A stretch of 64,000 nucleotides of DNA from Crotophaga sulcirostris (taxonomy: Eukaryota; Chordata; Aves; Cuculiformes; Crotophagidae). The position numbers and the translations under genes were made by a program. The DNA lies in NCBI GenBank assembly GCA_013397455.1, contig VYZB01000118.1:795260-859259 (forward strand), in the 5' to 3' direction. Shown here one piece after another: positions 25,901 to 37,891 of the stretch. The stretch's first letter is position 1, and every line of letters starts with the position of its first letter. Under the pieces are notes generated by a model. That model searched no databases, was not told where the DNA came from, and was given only the letters and a program-made list of their open reading frames with translations.

Positions 25901-27767
25901 CTTTGATGAGGCCTATTATCTAAAAAACTGTGTTGACTGCCATTAATTATGTCCTTAGCTTTAAATACTTTATGAACTGAATCCTACCTCATCTTTTCCA
26001 TAATTTTTCTGCACCTGTTGACACATGAATTTTACATTCACACAGTATCAACAGTCTCAGATATTCAGAATCTTCCAAGAACTCCTATATTTAATAAATT
26101 TTAATACCGTCGGTCCAAAAACATCCTTAGAAGTGCAGACATCTTTAAAGCAGTTCTCTGCAACTAATGAGCCAGAAAATACATCATTGTGCTACATTAT
26201 ACTTGTTTCTTTACAAACAAACACTCATATTTTCAGAATACTTATGTCTTCTCTCTCTCTCTACTAATAATTTTGTCATTTCTTGTTAGGAATAGGATAC
26301 ATATTTGCTTTTTTCCTCTTGATTAATTTCTCACATTTCCTGCTATGGCTGCTGTTTCCTGTGTTCCTAATATATATTTTAAACTTTGACCATGATTTCA
26401 TAAAAGAAAATTATTTATTCATTGTCTTTAGCTTCCCTCATTAATTTTCTCTATAAATTTCCACACTTTTCTTTTTAATATCCTTCCTTCTGGACTGTAG
26501 TTTCTTTAGAGTATACATAGAGGTTATACAGATATAAATGTATGCTCTCACAGTAGCCAGAGATAATTGGTGTAATGAAAGGAAGTGAGAATCACTTTGT
26601 AGGACCAGTTGTGTGTCTTCCTAGCTGGGACTAATTATCAGTAATGGGAGAAAAGGTGTAGAGACAAAAAGAAACAGTTCTGTGTTTCGTCTGTTTCCTT
26701 CATATGTGTACTTTCCTTTGAGATCAGGCAAGAACTTCCCACAGTGCCAGGTTCCTCTAGGATTTTGAATCTTCCACATCCCAGTAACCCTAGAGTAACT
26801 TCTCTCTCCTTCTTCATCAGAGACTGCTATCTTCCTCTGCTTGAGTCTAATACAATGCTTACTTGATTTACCAAGGTGAATATCAAAAGAAAATTAAGTA
26901 CTTAATTGCAGGTCATACCTTTTATAGCACAAAAATATTCTACCAGAGTTCTGAAGGACATTTCTACAAAAAGCTTGTAGTTTACTCACATGTATTCCTT
27001 ATTACTTCAGTACTAAAAATACAAAATCCTAAACAAAAAAGAGATGTGTCAGGGGTTTAGATAAGATCTGGACTTCTTCCCATAGAGTGAGGTAAGGAAA
27101 AAACTCTCAGAGAGGTGAAAGTCACAAATGATCTGTGGAAGTTTTACCCCATAGCTGAAGCATGTTTTGTTTCCCACATAAACACAGCCAATTGCACAGC
27201 TCGGGTTCAGTGGGAAAAGGGAATGTGACTGTGATAGCAGCAATGAGCTATTTTTGCCACTTGGAAGAGTGCTCATTTGCGTGGTTGTGCTTTGAGCATG
27301 GATCCAAATGTTCTAGGTCTGAAAATGACCAAAATTTCCACCACACCAGCATCACTCCTACTTGTTTTTCAAAGCCTACGTTATTTCATCCTACTATTGC
27401 TTCCCCACTGATTACCTTTGTTAAGGCTTTTATTCACTGCCTTCTGCTCCAGTTGAGATCATTTTTGAGTGTTTGAATGTAAGTGAGAAAGATATCTGTC
27501 CAACTACAATGATTTTTACAAGAGCATTTATTTCTTACTTAATGAATGAAATTAAAAAGGAGGAATAATTTCATAATTACCTGAGTAAAACATCATCACT
27601 TTCCATAATTCTGTATGCGAGAGTTTTCAGAATACTTAACAGTTATTCCCATATTTTTTTTTAAGGAAAATCTTTGAACTAGTCATAAGAACGATGCTCA
27701 TTTCTGTAGTTTCATCTCTCATCACCTAGTTCCTCACCCCTGATTGCAATCCTTTGTACTTTTCTGC
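13901..27767. other. Long AT-rich noncoding stretch, no gene recognised
   Basis: No frame here matches a protein family I know, and no splice-consistent chain of exons is evident. There is an AAGTCAATGAGACTGCTCA-like piece at about 16,204-16,260 that may be half of an ancient palindromic repeat. A GC-richer block with overlapping sense and antisense frames lies at about 21,540-22,310. A short CT run lies at 26,247-26,262. Several segments, for example around 18,040-18,230, have the look of homeodomain-rich enhancer DNA, but that cannot be judged from one sequence. Confidence 0.55.
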
Positions 27768-27890
27768 CTTATAAAAATTGTAAGCACCTTGAGGCACAAA
27801 TAAGTCAGTTTAATTTGACTATAAAGCATCCTTCTTTCCTAAGGCACTGAATTAATAATATATGATAATTTATAAAGAAGGTATTTGCAA
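27768..27890. repeat. Direct repeat, left copy
   Basis: A segment running from CTTATAAAAATTG through CACCTTGAGGCAC, TTTAATTTG and TTTCCTAAGGCA to TATTTGC recurs in the same order at 28,580-28,707. The two copies are clearly homologous but diverged, with small indels. They may be a local duplication or two copies of one ancient interspersed repeat; the TGTAAGC...CTTGAGG core resembles a motif seen in old amniote LINE/SINE tails. Confidence 0.65.
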
Positions 27891-28579
27891 GTCAGAGGGC
27901 CTGACAGCAGGCCAGTAAATTAAAAAGAAAGCAAAGTTAAAAAGACCTTCTGCCTTTAAGCCAAGCTGGTCTTAGTGGCCAAGACAGTTTTTGCTTTGAG
28001 AACACCGTGCCTTGGCAAAGTGCTTCCTCCAAAGATGGGGAAGCTGGCTGCACCGTCTGAGCTTACACTGAGCTTTATGAACACTGTGTAAAGCACAACT
28101 AGGCTAACTAGGCCAGGAGGTACAATATCTAAATGTGACCAGATTTTAATTTTAAAGTGCAGGTGTAGATAGAAAATAGAAAAAGCAATGGTACCAAAAT
28201 TTTTTGTTTACTTTTGCTAGGAGAAACGGTTACCCAATTAACGTGATGTGTATTAAACATTACTCAAGTATTTATTTATCAAACCCATATTCAAAAAAAA
28301 CTGCTGAGATAATTTACTCATCACTGCATCAACATAAACATACTTCTCTCAGACTTTCTTCCCATTCTTCTGACTATATTTCACCAGACTATTTTTTTTC
28401 ACTTATAAGACGCAGTTCCCATGTTTCCGTTCAAAAAGCACTAGATTTGTTGCAGAGAACATGTGTACAATTCATGCCCAATAGCTCCCATGTATCTAGA
28501 AAGTATGTCCATACAACTGATGCATCATGTGAAGAGGCCGTTTGTCCTGGAGTTTTGGACACCCAGCAGCTGTGTCAGA

Positions 28580-28707
28580 CCTATAAATTTTGTGTTTTAA
28601 GTACTTAAGGGCAAAATATCTGTCATTTTAATTTGTTGAGAAAGCACCATTCTTTCCTAAGGCAAGGTGTGAATAATACATGACAATTTAAAAAGGAAGC
28701 ATTTGCT
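28580..28707. repeat. Direct repeat, right copy
   Basis: This is the partner of the copy at 27,768-27,890, starting about 812 bases later. The best-matching part is TTCTTTCCTAAGGCA followed by a variable AT segment, GACAATTTA and GCATTTGC. The sequence between the two copies has no recognisable gene; its longest open frame (134 codons, 28,204-28,608) ends inside this copy and has no family signature. Confidence 0.65.
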
Positions 28708-30159
28708 ACTATTACTGCTCCTGCAAAACCTCTGGATTCTCAGACAAATGACTAAAACACTCTTAATGCACTCAGGCTATATTTTCAGGTGGAAGGAGAG
28801 GACATAATCTCTGAAATCTGAACTCATGACAAGTTAAATATTCAGTGCTATCAACTAAAAATTCAATCTCAGGTTAATGTCATCGTTTGTATAGGAAAAG
28901 ATTTGTAATTCTTTTTTTGATTTCTTATAAAGTGCCTAAACCCTGCTGAAAGCAAGGAGTTGTATACATAAATGCTTTCGGAAAGCCAGATTACATCCTC
29001 CTAGTTGCAAAGAAGACTCTGAAAATAAAACTAACCTGTAAAAAAACAAAGAAATTAAAAAGAATGAAGTAGCAAAAAAGCCCAAACCAAGCCAAAAAGG
29101 AAAACAGAAAACATTTCAATAATTTTTTTAAAGTCAAAGCACTAGCATGTTTGTTCTTACATTTCTTCAGTTGTCATATTTCTTCAGTAACTATCACCCC
29201 AATTTTAAAAGTATACTGTCAAAATGAGGTATGAACATGGCATGTTCTTAAAGTTTTCATGATACACTAGTAATAATGTTGCAACTTGTAGATCTTGTAT
29301 AATAGAAATCGGTTACTATAACATTTTTTCTCTATAGGTCTGTACATGTGTATCGTCTAGAACAAGGTTGTTTTTGTAAAGTGAAGTATTAATGATAAAT
29401 ATGATTAATATGATTAAAATATGATTAATTATGTTAATTATTAATTAATAATCATTAATTAAATGGACCTAATGTGGAACTGCAGAATAAGGAATAATAC
29501 ATGTTGGAATATGTATGAAAATAAACACAACCAGACCCCGGGGCAAGTAGAAAGAATATCGTTGTCCAGCTAGCAAAGAGGAGGAAGAAATGCCCACAAT
29601 TAACTCAGTTCTCCTGGAAAAGAATATTGAATATTAATTTTTGACCATGAAACCTACCTCTGTTCTTTTTGAGGAGCACAGAAAGCACAATATATGAAAT
29701 TGATATTGCATAGCAGTACAGACCTACTCAGTATGTACTTTCATTGAAGTATTTGTGTATTTCATACGGCTTCTTAATAGACTGAATTCCTGCAATAATG
29801 TTAGTGTTCTAACTTCAATTATTATCTTTCCTACTTGAGAAGATCAAATCTGAGATTTGAATGGCTTTGAATCCATTAGAGATTATTGACAGCTACTTCT
29901 GGGACCTACTGTGGCCTTTCTTCATAGGTAGAATTGTTAAATTCTACTGCAACACTGTGGGTTTGGGAAACTACAAAGAACTAAAAAATAAAATTATTTG
30001 ATAGTGCAGGTAGAAAAGTAGATTCCTATTCAAATAGGAAAGTGAGCAGTTAAAGAGATGGATAAAGAGATTTCCTTAAACACAGAATTAAGACGTAGAA
30101 CATAGCAGTGGTATCTGAAATACTGATATTCTTTTGTAGCCAGTGGAGCACTGACATTT
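28708..30159. other. AT-rich noncoding stretch
   Basis: No gene or named repeat is seen. A TTAATTA-rich low-complexity run occupies 29,388-29,464. A short GC-richer patch lies near 29,530-29,600 and is unassigned. Confidence 0.55.
29388..29464. repeat. ATTAAT-rich low-complexity run
   Basis: The segment is built almost only from GATTAAT, TTAATTA and AATAAT words, giving many overlapping short palindromes. It is most likely a slipped AT repeat. Confidence 0.75.
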
Positions 30160-30325
30160 GACATTTAAAATAGATGAGTAACTGGCAGACAGAGCGCACC
30201 TTGTCCAAGAACAACATGTGCACAGACTTGGCCAATGTCACACAGGAAAGTCCTGCTCTCTAGCCAAAAGACTTATTCAGTCCCAATTCTTTCAAACACT
30301 GCCCTAAACACTGATTCCTTCTCCA
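30160..30325 (-). mobile_element. MIR/CORE-SINE-like relic, minus strand
   Basis: Read on the plus strand, the segment follows the antisense of the MIR consensus as I remember it. An ATTTAAAATAGATGAGTAACTG-like piece corresponds to the CATTTTACAGATGAGGAAACTG region. CCAATGTCACACAGGAA at about 30,232-30,248 corresponds to the CAAGGTCACACAG core. CTGCCCTAAACACTG at about 30,299-30,313 corresponds to the CTAACCACTG end. Divergence is high, as expected for an element that predates birds. Confidence 0.5.
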
Positions 30326-31499
30326 GCTCCATAAGATGTCCTTGTAGCCTGTTGCTTTTTCCCCATAAAACTTACATTACATACGGCCTCAGGCATGTGG
30401 ACCTTCCCATCACTATGAAGAGGGTGTTCTCACCCTTTCTTCTTTTTTGTTAGATTTCCTATTTCTCTGAAACAGATTGGTCCCTGGAGGTTTGCTGCAG
30501 GAAGTAGTCTTCTATGCAGAGGCCTTGTGCGTGCTGGGTTGTTTCTAATGTAATACCCAGTGTAAGCAATATGAAAGACATAAAGCTATCATACTTAAAA
30601 ACATTCTCTATGAATATGTCTCCACACAGAAATTTTCTTGCCTGCAAAGTAAACTTTCTCCCTAGCAAGTAAATCAAGATCTATCCTTTTATCTTTTACA
30701 GGGCTAAGTGAACGAACTTACTGGGGCACAAGGACAATTGTTATGGGATAAACTGAAGCATCCAACCATGTGTACATTTAGACAGATACGAACAAGGAAA
30801 CAAGTTTTAAGCTGAGAGGAGTCACTACAAAATCCTATACGCCTAGGTCAACACTACAAAACTAGTTTTAGGTGCTGCTAAAAATCACCTCACCATTTTT
30901 TCCAAGTGTCCTGCCTCACAATCATCTGTTAATTCATTCTTGAATGTCTTCATTTCATTTACATAACACAGGCCTTGTCACAGTGTGAAGTTACCTAAAA
31001 TAGTTATTATGTCTTTGGGCAAAAGAAGGCAGACAGAAGCAAAAAGAAAAGACTGTGAACATTTAGATCTCCTACTGAGACAGAGATTATATGTCTGGTT
31101 TCCTAAGTATCCAAAGTGAGGCTAAACTAAAGCAGTGGTGTTTTGACACCCTTCCTAATTTTGCCTGATGCCTTCCAACTTACTTGCCTGATGGCAATAT
31201 TGAGTTTACCCCAGTGATTTAATTTCACTCACTGTCACCGTTGTTGGTGGAAGTAGGCCGAAGCATTCACATTCTTAACTCTGATTCAGACTTAATGATT
31301 TTTCCAAGGTTATGCATTATAAGTACTTTCAAAAGTAGATTTTAATTTTGAATGCCTTGATTTCATGTTGCTTGTACAGGTGTTTGCAGGCAGATGTAAA
31401 AATTTGACCCGACTATAACTTTGTTACTATATACTACACATACATATAATACAAATAATAAAAATATATGAATGCTTTAGAAAAAGATGGTTTTAGTCA

Positions 31500-31610
31500 T
31501 TCTCTTTACCCAGAAGTACATGTAATAAGTCTTGCCTTTCTAACAAAGTTATTATAAGGCTTAATTAATTAATGTTTGTAAGTACTTTGAGATCCCTGTG
31601 TTATTAAGTG
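31500..31610 (+). mobile_element. MIR/CORE-SINE-like relic, 3' part, plus strand
   Basis: The segment AAGTTATTATAAGGCTTAAT, then TAATTAATGTTTGTAAG, then TACTTTGAGATCC follows the sauropsid form of the CORE-SINE/MIR 3' region, in which a GTAAAGTGCTTTGAGATCC tail is typical. The match comes from memory of that consensus. The preceding TTGCCTTTCTAACAAAG also fits. No tail simple repeat survives. Confidence 0.6.
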
Positions 31611-31981
31611 TCCTGCTAGTCCACTTCTCTTAGTCACTCAATACTGCCAGAAGCTATATCTCCTGCCAATTACCAACAGGCAGGCAGCCAAAAGAGCAGT
31701 GGTAGATACAGAACCTGTACCAGGAAAGCTCAAACAAGGAAACTTATTCAAGTAAATGGTCCAGAGTGAGGGATAGGAAAGGAAAGAAGACAAAGCTGGG
31801 AACAAGGGAGGAGCTAAAGCCATCCTCTATCCGCTTTCACCCTACAGATGGACTTTACCGCCCTTCTCCTCATTTGCTCTTTTTCTCTGAGATTTATTGG
31901 GATATTTTAATCCCTTTCCTTCCACCTTCTGCCTCAGAATGCTGTCTGGGGCCCTTTTGGGAAGGTGGCTAGGATGCTATT

Positions 31982-32075
31982 AGACAGACTCACTGGACTT
32001 TAAATCTCAGCTTTGCCCCTTGCATGCTGGAGGGGCTCTTTCTCTTTCCTAGTCTGTTTTTACCTAGGTAAAATC
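31982..32075 (+). mobile_element. MIR/CORE-SINE-like relic, 5' part, plus strand
   Basis: CACTGGACTTTAAATCTCAG followed by CTTTGCCCCTTGC and then CTCTTTCTCTTTCCTAGTCT and AGGTAAAATCC fits the MIR order: CACTGGACT...CAGCTCTGCCACTTAC...CTCTCTGTGCCTCAGT...TAAAATGG. It lies about 370 bases after another MIR-like 3' part in the same orientation but appears to be a separate copy. Confidence 0.5.
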
Positions 32076-35000
32076 CAAAGCTCATTGAATCATTGACAAT
32101 CTGTCCCTTGATTAAGGAGGATTAGGCCTCTGTGCACTCAATGGTATTGCTAAAATTAATACAATAGTGTCTGTAGAACCCTCTGGAAAAAATAGAAATA
32201 AATTGCTCTCTAAGGAGAAATTAGTATTACTATTTCCTGGAGACTCGATTGCAGGTTTGTTTTTTTTGTCACCAAGCTGGGCATGCAATGACAATGTCAA
32301 TGCAGGGCACTGTGCCTGTCCCAAGGCGGCAGAGGAAGTGTTGTGATCTCATTTCAGTTAAGAGAGTTTAGAATTTGTTTCATCAAAAGTACTTTGACAA
32401 ATGCATTATTGTTTATGGACTGTTGATTACATGTCCAACAGTAGACAAGACGTAGTAAGACAGTGCTTATCCCTCAGCACATACTAATGAGGCTATTCCG
32501 CCTGCAGCTCCTTGTGGCCAGATGCTGTACTTGGATGGAGTCCCACCGGGATTCTTTGTGGGTGCAGACACAAACAGTTAGTTGCAAAATTACAGTTTAA
32601 CTATCACCTTTGCTGGAGAAAGCCAGGAATGAGTATCAAAGGTAAATGATACTTTGGTTTGCTGATGAGGAAGGGATCCACCTCCCACTCTAATCCATAA
32701 ATACAATAGTATACTACTGAGCTAGCTTTTGCATAAACCCTGAACATTCAACACTTTTGGGTATAGGTACATGGTAGGGTGTGTTCAACTACCTCACAAA
32801 ACAATTTCAAAAGGTTACTGAGGCTGCAAAGTTTCAGAGACCATGCCCACATATTTCTGGCACCAGCAGGCAGCACAGCAAGGCCCCAGATCTATCTTAG
32901 CCAGTAGACTTTTCTCGTACAGAAGTCATATTGCCTTTCTCTGCAAAACAGACTCTAGCACTGCATTTAACTGCTGCCACTCCTTGAAGTGTCTCAAAGG
33001 CTGTCAGGAAGCAGACTGGTAAGGATTTCTGCCTGCCCATTTCTTCAGAAAAGTAAGTGGCCTGTGTTCCCCTGTGAGTTTAGACTTGTCCAGAGAAAGG
33101 ACAAGTGATCGTCACCTCCTCTAAATGCTTCAAACATTACAACGTGGATTACATGGTCTCAGCAGACTTCAAAAAGCCTTTGTCATCCATCAGAAGCGGC
33201 TTCGTCCTTCCCCACGTGCCACGCAGTGTCATTGTTTTGTAATGAACAGCTTCCATCAGAGCACACAATTTCTCATCCTGTCTGACTCTGCTGACCATTC
33301 TTGTAATTAAGTCTCTTTGATTCTCTTTGGCAGTGCACCATCTGCACAAGTAGGCGCACCTGGAAAGTGATTTTCCTCTGGTTTTGTTATCCTTGATTAA
33401 ACTCTGTTTTAAAGCAGAGAACCTTAATCAAAAGAATTGCCTGACTGGAGGTAGCTGTGCCTGTATCACTTTTGTCATATATTCCCTCTGAACGCTGCAG
33501 GATTTGGATTTGCATAACAATTTCCAAAAAAGGGTTCACCATGAAGGGGTAATACTTTCAGAGGATTTCACCATTAGGAAAAAAATCCAATGGAATGAAA
33601 TAAAGAGGAAAGTAAAAAGATATCATAGACTTTTCAGTAATAATTACTATAAAATCTCAGAATTTATTAGAAAAAATATTTCCTTTTTGTAGTATTCTTT
33701 TATAACTTATAAGAATCTTATTCCTAAGTGAGCTGAAGAGTATGTAAAAGGAAATATTCATCTTCTAATGAAATGTAAGTTTACATTGATGTTACTCCCA
33801 TAATTTTAGGAACCAGAGGCCAGGTCAGTGCTTTACCTCTTATGTGGCACAACACAACTAGGCAGCATGAGGGAAAAAAAAAAAGAGTGNNNNNNNNNNN
33901 NNNNNNNNNNNNNNNNNNNNNNNNNNNNNNNNNNAGGGGGAGGATCAACATGGCCTTTATGTTGTTTATTCTGTGTTGAATCAAGTACCAAAAGGATGAT
34001 CTATGTAAACTCAGATATATGAATGAAAACATCCATATATTCCAAACAGGTCCAGGTGCCTTCTTCCACTCCATTCCTGAACAAAACCACACTTTATTGC
34101 CAACATAGCATCAAGCCCCATGCTGGTGCTCCTGTCTTATTATGGGCCTCTAATGGCTTCTGGTAGAGTGCAACAAAGCTCTGAGTCCCTGTACCTGTTA
34201 ACAAAATGACAAGCTGCTTCCTGTCTCTGATCTCTCATCATGACCTCTGCACCACGCAGACAAGACAAGAAACTTTATCTTTGTCAAGTGAAAACTTTTT
34301 CTCTGGTCATTTACAGTACCCAAAAGCAACTAGACAGAAAGGTTGAAGCAGGAGCCAACAGGTATAAAAATAAAAACTGAAGAAAATAATAGTACGGTTT
34401 ATGAAGTGAGCAAATTACACAGAAAGAGATGTTTTCTAAGTTTGCAAATAGTTGGTGCCAACCAGTCTAAGCTGCTTAACAGCAGTGATACAGCTTTAAA
34501 AAGCAACAATAAAAAAGCACTTAGTTTACTAAATAATACACTTTTTTTATCCCTGTTGAAAGGCTGCTTCTTATCACACAGATATCAAGGCAAGCCACCT
34601 AATGGCACTAATTTCAAACCCTGCTGCTGTAATGTTTAGTGCATGGGATACAAATTACAATGGATCCAAAACAGTTAGTGGTACATTTAAAAGGGGAATA
34701 ATACTGAAAAGCCAATTTATTAGCTTCTAAAATATGTGTGTGAATTTTTATAAAACATTTGCTAACAACTGGCAAGAATCTGTAACACTGGTAGATTAGG
34801 CTGGGTGAGACTTAGAAATAAAAGTAAGTACCCAGAAGGCCTGTCACATTCTCAGTGGCAGTTATGTTATTTACATGGTTTGTAGTTCACATTTATAGCA
34901 GTGTGGGTTGCTCTTTATTTCTCCCATTTTGCATCCTTTCACAGCAATTGTCTGCTCATTCAGCAAGTGTTTCAACTGAAGCTTCCTTGACCTGATTTAT

Positions 35001-37399
35001 ATCTTAGAAAACGTGCTCGTAACAAGCACAACTGAATGCTCAACACCCACTTTTACCTCTGACACTGTTTCTTTTCTTCACCCCTTCCTGGCCAAGCCTC
35101 AATACATTCGTTCCCTTGCTAAGCTCACATAAGCAGAATGGCAATCTCATTAATAAAAGCCTTTTCCCATAGCTTATTGTTATAGAAGAAAAGGAAGTAA
35201 ACACAGATCAGAATGATATGTTTACTAATAAATGACTTTTTCTAATATCTACTTTCTGTAGACAAAAAGGAAGCAAATACAAATCCATTGCTTTCACATT
35301 ACTGACTCACACAGTTATTTTTTTTTTGTTAGGACCTATATAAACTGAGTTTATTTTTGAAATTTTTCTCTGTTTCACTCCCACCAAAATCATGGCAAGG
35401 GCATTTCTAGTACCACGTCTTCTAAACCTTCTGTGAAGCTAGGCAGCAGTCAAAAGACCAATTCCCTCTCTGCAGTATTACTACAGTACAAACAACTGTG
35501 CAACAGTGTCAGGAAAGCATGCGGCAGGCTCATTTCTTACCCACAGGTAATGGAAAATGTTTTGTGTGCCTATATCTATTGCAAATCTTTCATATAAAGT
35601 TATTTTTAGGCTTGAAGTAAGCTGCATAATGAACATCTCTTAATTTGGTTTACTTACTGTTATAAATAGCTTTCTGGGACTTCATGTTTACATACATTGC
35701 TAACTAGCAACTGTGAAAATCTCGTATACATCAGACTTTACATAGAATGTATTACGGAATTATAAATAATATAACCACACAGACATCAGCTTCTGTGAAG
35801 GCCTTTCACAGAAAAAAGCAGCCTAAAAGGCCATCTTGTGTGAGTTGTTCCACGGTGTGTTCTCTGTTCTACCCAACAGAAGGCTTCAGCCAACATGGAA
35901 CACTTATCATTTGGCCCTGTGATACCTTCTTTACCCTTTTTTGCCTAAGTGTAGTGATCTTAGCCAGGAGACCATCGTACCTCAAGAGGTGGAGATACAT
36001 ATCATTGTTAACCTGAGCAAGTGCAGACCTGTGCTGCTCTGTGCTGCACCTCCAGCATCAGGCTGTGCTGTGCTATTCACATCTCTTGGCTGCAGGAAAA
36101 CCTCATTCAGCTATTAACAACAGAGGAGCCCATGAGCATCTCTCACTCAGCACCTGTAATTTTTCCACCCTCATGGCATTGCCTTTATGAAGCAGTGCAG
36201 CAGGAAGTTCTCATGTAAATATCTTTTCTGACTGATATGAGAAATGAAGAATAGATTTGTTTTCTTGTAAGAAATGATCAAAAAGGGGAAACTGTCTTCA
36301 TGGATGAGATCTGCACAGCAGGCCACAGGAAAATCCACATGTGATCCACCCAGTGCTGCATGGTTGTGGAGTGCCCAGCAACTAAACGAACAAAAAATTC
36401 ACTCATTGTCTATGTCCCTCTTCTTAAAAACATGTTTTAGTAAGTCTTTTGTTGTTGGGTCTTTCTTATTGAGATCCAGAAATAATCCTCTCTCCCCCTT
36501 TCTCTCATCTCCACTCCCTGGTGCAGAGCACAAGGAGGCACCTTAGCTGAAACACAGTAGACTATACATTCTGCAGATAAGAAGACAAAAAGAAGTGAGA
36601 AGAGTTCAAAGTGAGTCTGGTGCTGTTGGTATATGATTAGGCTATTACTCAGTCACAGCAGCGTAGCTCCAGCCATTCACTGAAATGAATATTGCAGAGG
36701 ACAGTGTTTCAGGTTTAATGATTGATAGAAAAATAGTTTGAATGGGATATAACTGCAAATGTCTACATTTAGATGTTTAAATGTATGTTTCAACTTGTGA
36801 GTCAGTAGTCTTAACTTAATAACAGAGGAAAAAGATCTAGAAAATTCATTCACCAAATTCTAGATAACAATTCAGTTTGCACTAATGTAGTCAAAAAGGT
36901 CTCAGTTCAGTTGCCAAGTGCACTGTACCATCTGACATGCCTTAAGGTATCAGAGACATCCAAGTGGTAGTAGCAGATATAAGGAGATACAAAATTTTCT
37001 TCAAGATTGGAGCCCAGCTGGAGGTCAGCGTACACTGAACATTCTCATACGTTGCTCTCCTTACACCATTATTTTGTGGAATAGTTTCAGAGAACAAGAA
37101 ACACATAAGCATTGTGTCTACCTACACAATGATGCCTTTGGAACAAAAATAATTAAAGAGTTGTTGTGGGTCCCCTGAAAATACATGAGTTTCAGAGGAA
37201 CTAGTTCAACACCATACATAGTTTTGCCTGCAAATTCATTGGACGTTATTTTCCTCTATTTCACTTCTCTTTTCATAGCATATTAACTCTCAGCTTGACA
37301 TTTGCTAAGTGAACACTTCATTCAGAGTTAAGAAAACAGCTTAAGAGGAGAAGAGCTGTGTGAAATTAAAGGTTATTTATATCATCACTAGCATAAGTG
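32076..37399. other. Noncoding stretch containing an assembly gap
   Basis: No known gene is recognised. A minus-strand frame open for about 92 codons (33,149-33,427) ends in TAA and is preceded inside by an acceptor-like TTTCCAG, but it has no family signature. The assembly gap at 33,890-33,934 is described separately. The rest is AT-rich unique-looking sequence. Confidence 0.5.
33890..33934. other. Assembly gap (45 N) within a purine-rich tract
   Basis: Forty-five unresolved bases are flanked on the left by GGGAAAAAAAAAAAGAGTG and on the right by AGGGGGAGG. Purine-rich, G-run DNA on both sides suggests that the missing part is a homopurine simple repeat that sequencing could not read. The number of N may not reflect the true length. 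Confidence 0.95.
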
Positions 37400-37860
37400 A
37401 TCACCAGCATAAGAAGGATATGGAACTGTTGGAGAAGGTCCAGAGGAGGGCTATGAAGATGATCAAAGGGCTGAAGCACCTCTGCTATGAGGACAGGTTG
37501 AGAGAGTTGGGGTTGTTCAGCCTGGAGAAGAGCAGGCTCTGGGGGGACCTTAGAGTGGCCTTCCAGTACCTGAAGGGGCTACAAGAAAGCTGGGGAGAGA
37601 CTTTTTACAAGGGCAAGTAGTGATAGGATGAGGGGGAATGGTTTTAAACTGGAAGGGTGAAGATTTAGACTAGACATTAGGAAGAAATTCTTCATGCTGA
37701 GGGTGATGAGGCCCTGGCACAGGTTGCCCAGGGAAGCTGTGGGTGCCCCCTCCCTGGAGGTGCCCAAGGCCAGGTTGGATGGGGCCTGGAGCAGCCTGAC
37801 CCAGTGGGAGGTGTCACTACCCATGGCAGGGAGGTTGGAACAGGATGATCTTTAAGGTCT
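37400..37860 (+). pseudogene. CR1 ORF2 C-terminal remnant
   Basis: The frame 37,360-37,620 carries about 73 residues of the CR1 C-terminal region after some non-CR1 codons; the blocks [20 protein letters not shown] and [14 protein letters not shown] are clear. It then stops after GETFYKGK because the spacing downstream is altered. The rest of the C-terminal domain, up to the usual LDDL-type end near 37,853, can be followed only across frameshifts. There is no catalytic domain and no function. Confidence 0.88.
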
Positions 37861-37891
37861 CTTCCAACCCAAACCGTTCTATGATTCTGTG
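37400..37891 (+). mobile_element. CR1 LINE, 5'-truncated 3' end fragment, plus strand
   Basis: Homology to CR1 ORF2 begins abruptly at about 37,400 within the [17 protein letters not shown] region, continues through [19 protein letters not shown], and ends with the 3' UTR, CTTCCAACCCAAACCG and an ATTCTGTG-type octamer at 37,871-37,891. It aligns along its whole length with 8,550-9,036 of the longer copy, with shared subfamily features such as the GGAGGTGTC segment near the end. Typical 5' truncation during target-primed reverse transcription explains the short length. Confidence 0.95.

Noticed and set aside
28204..28608. 134-codon plus-strand frame as a gene
   Set aside because: It has no recognisable domain, signal or splice context, is AT-rich, and ends inside a direct repeat. 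A frame of this length is expected occasionally in 64 kb.
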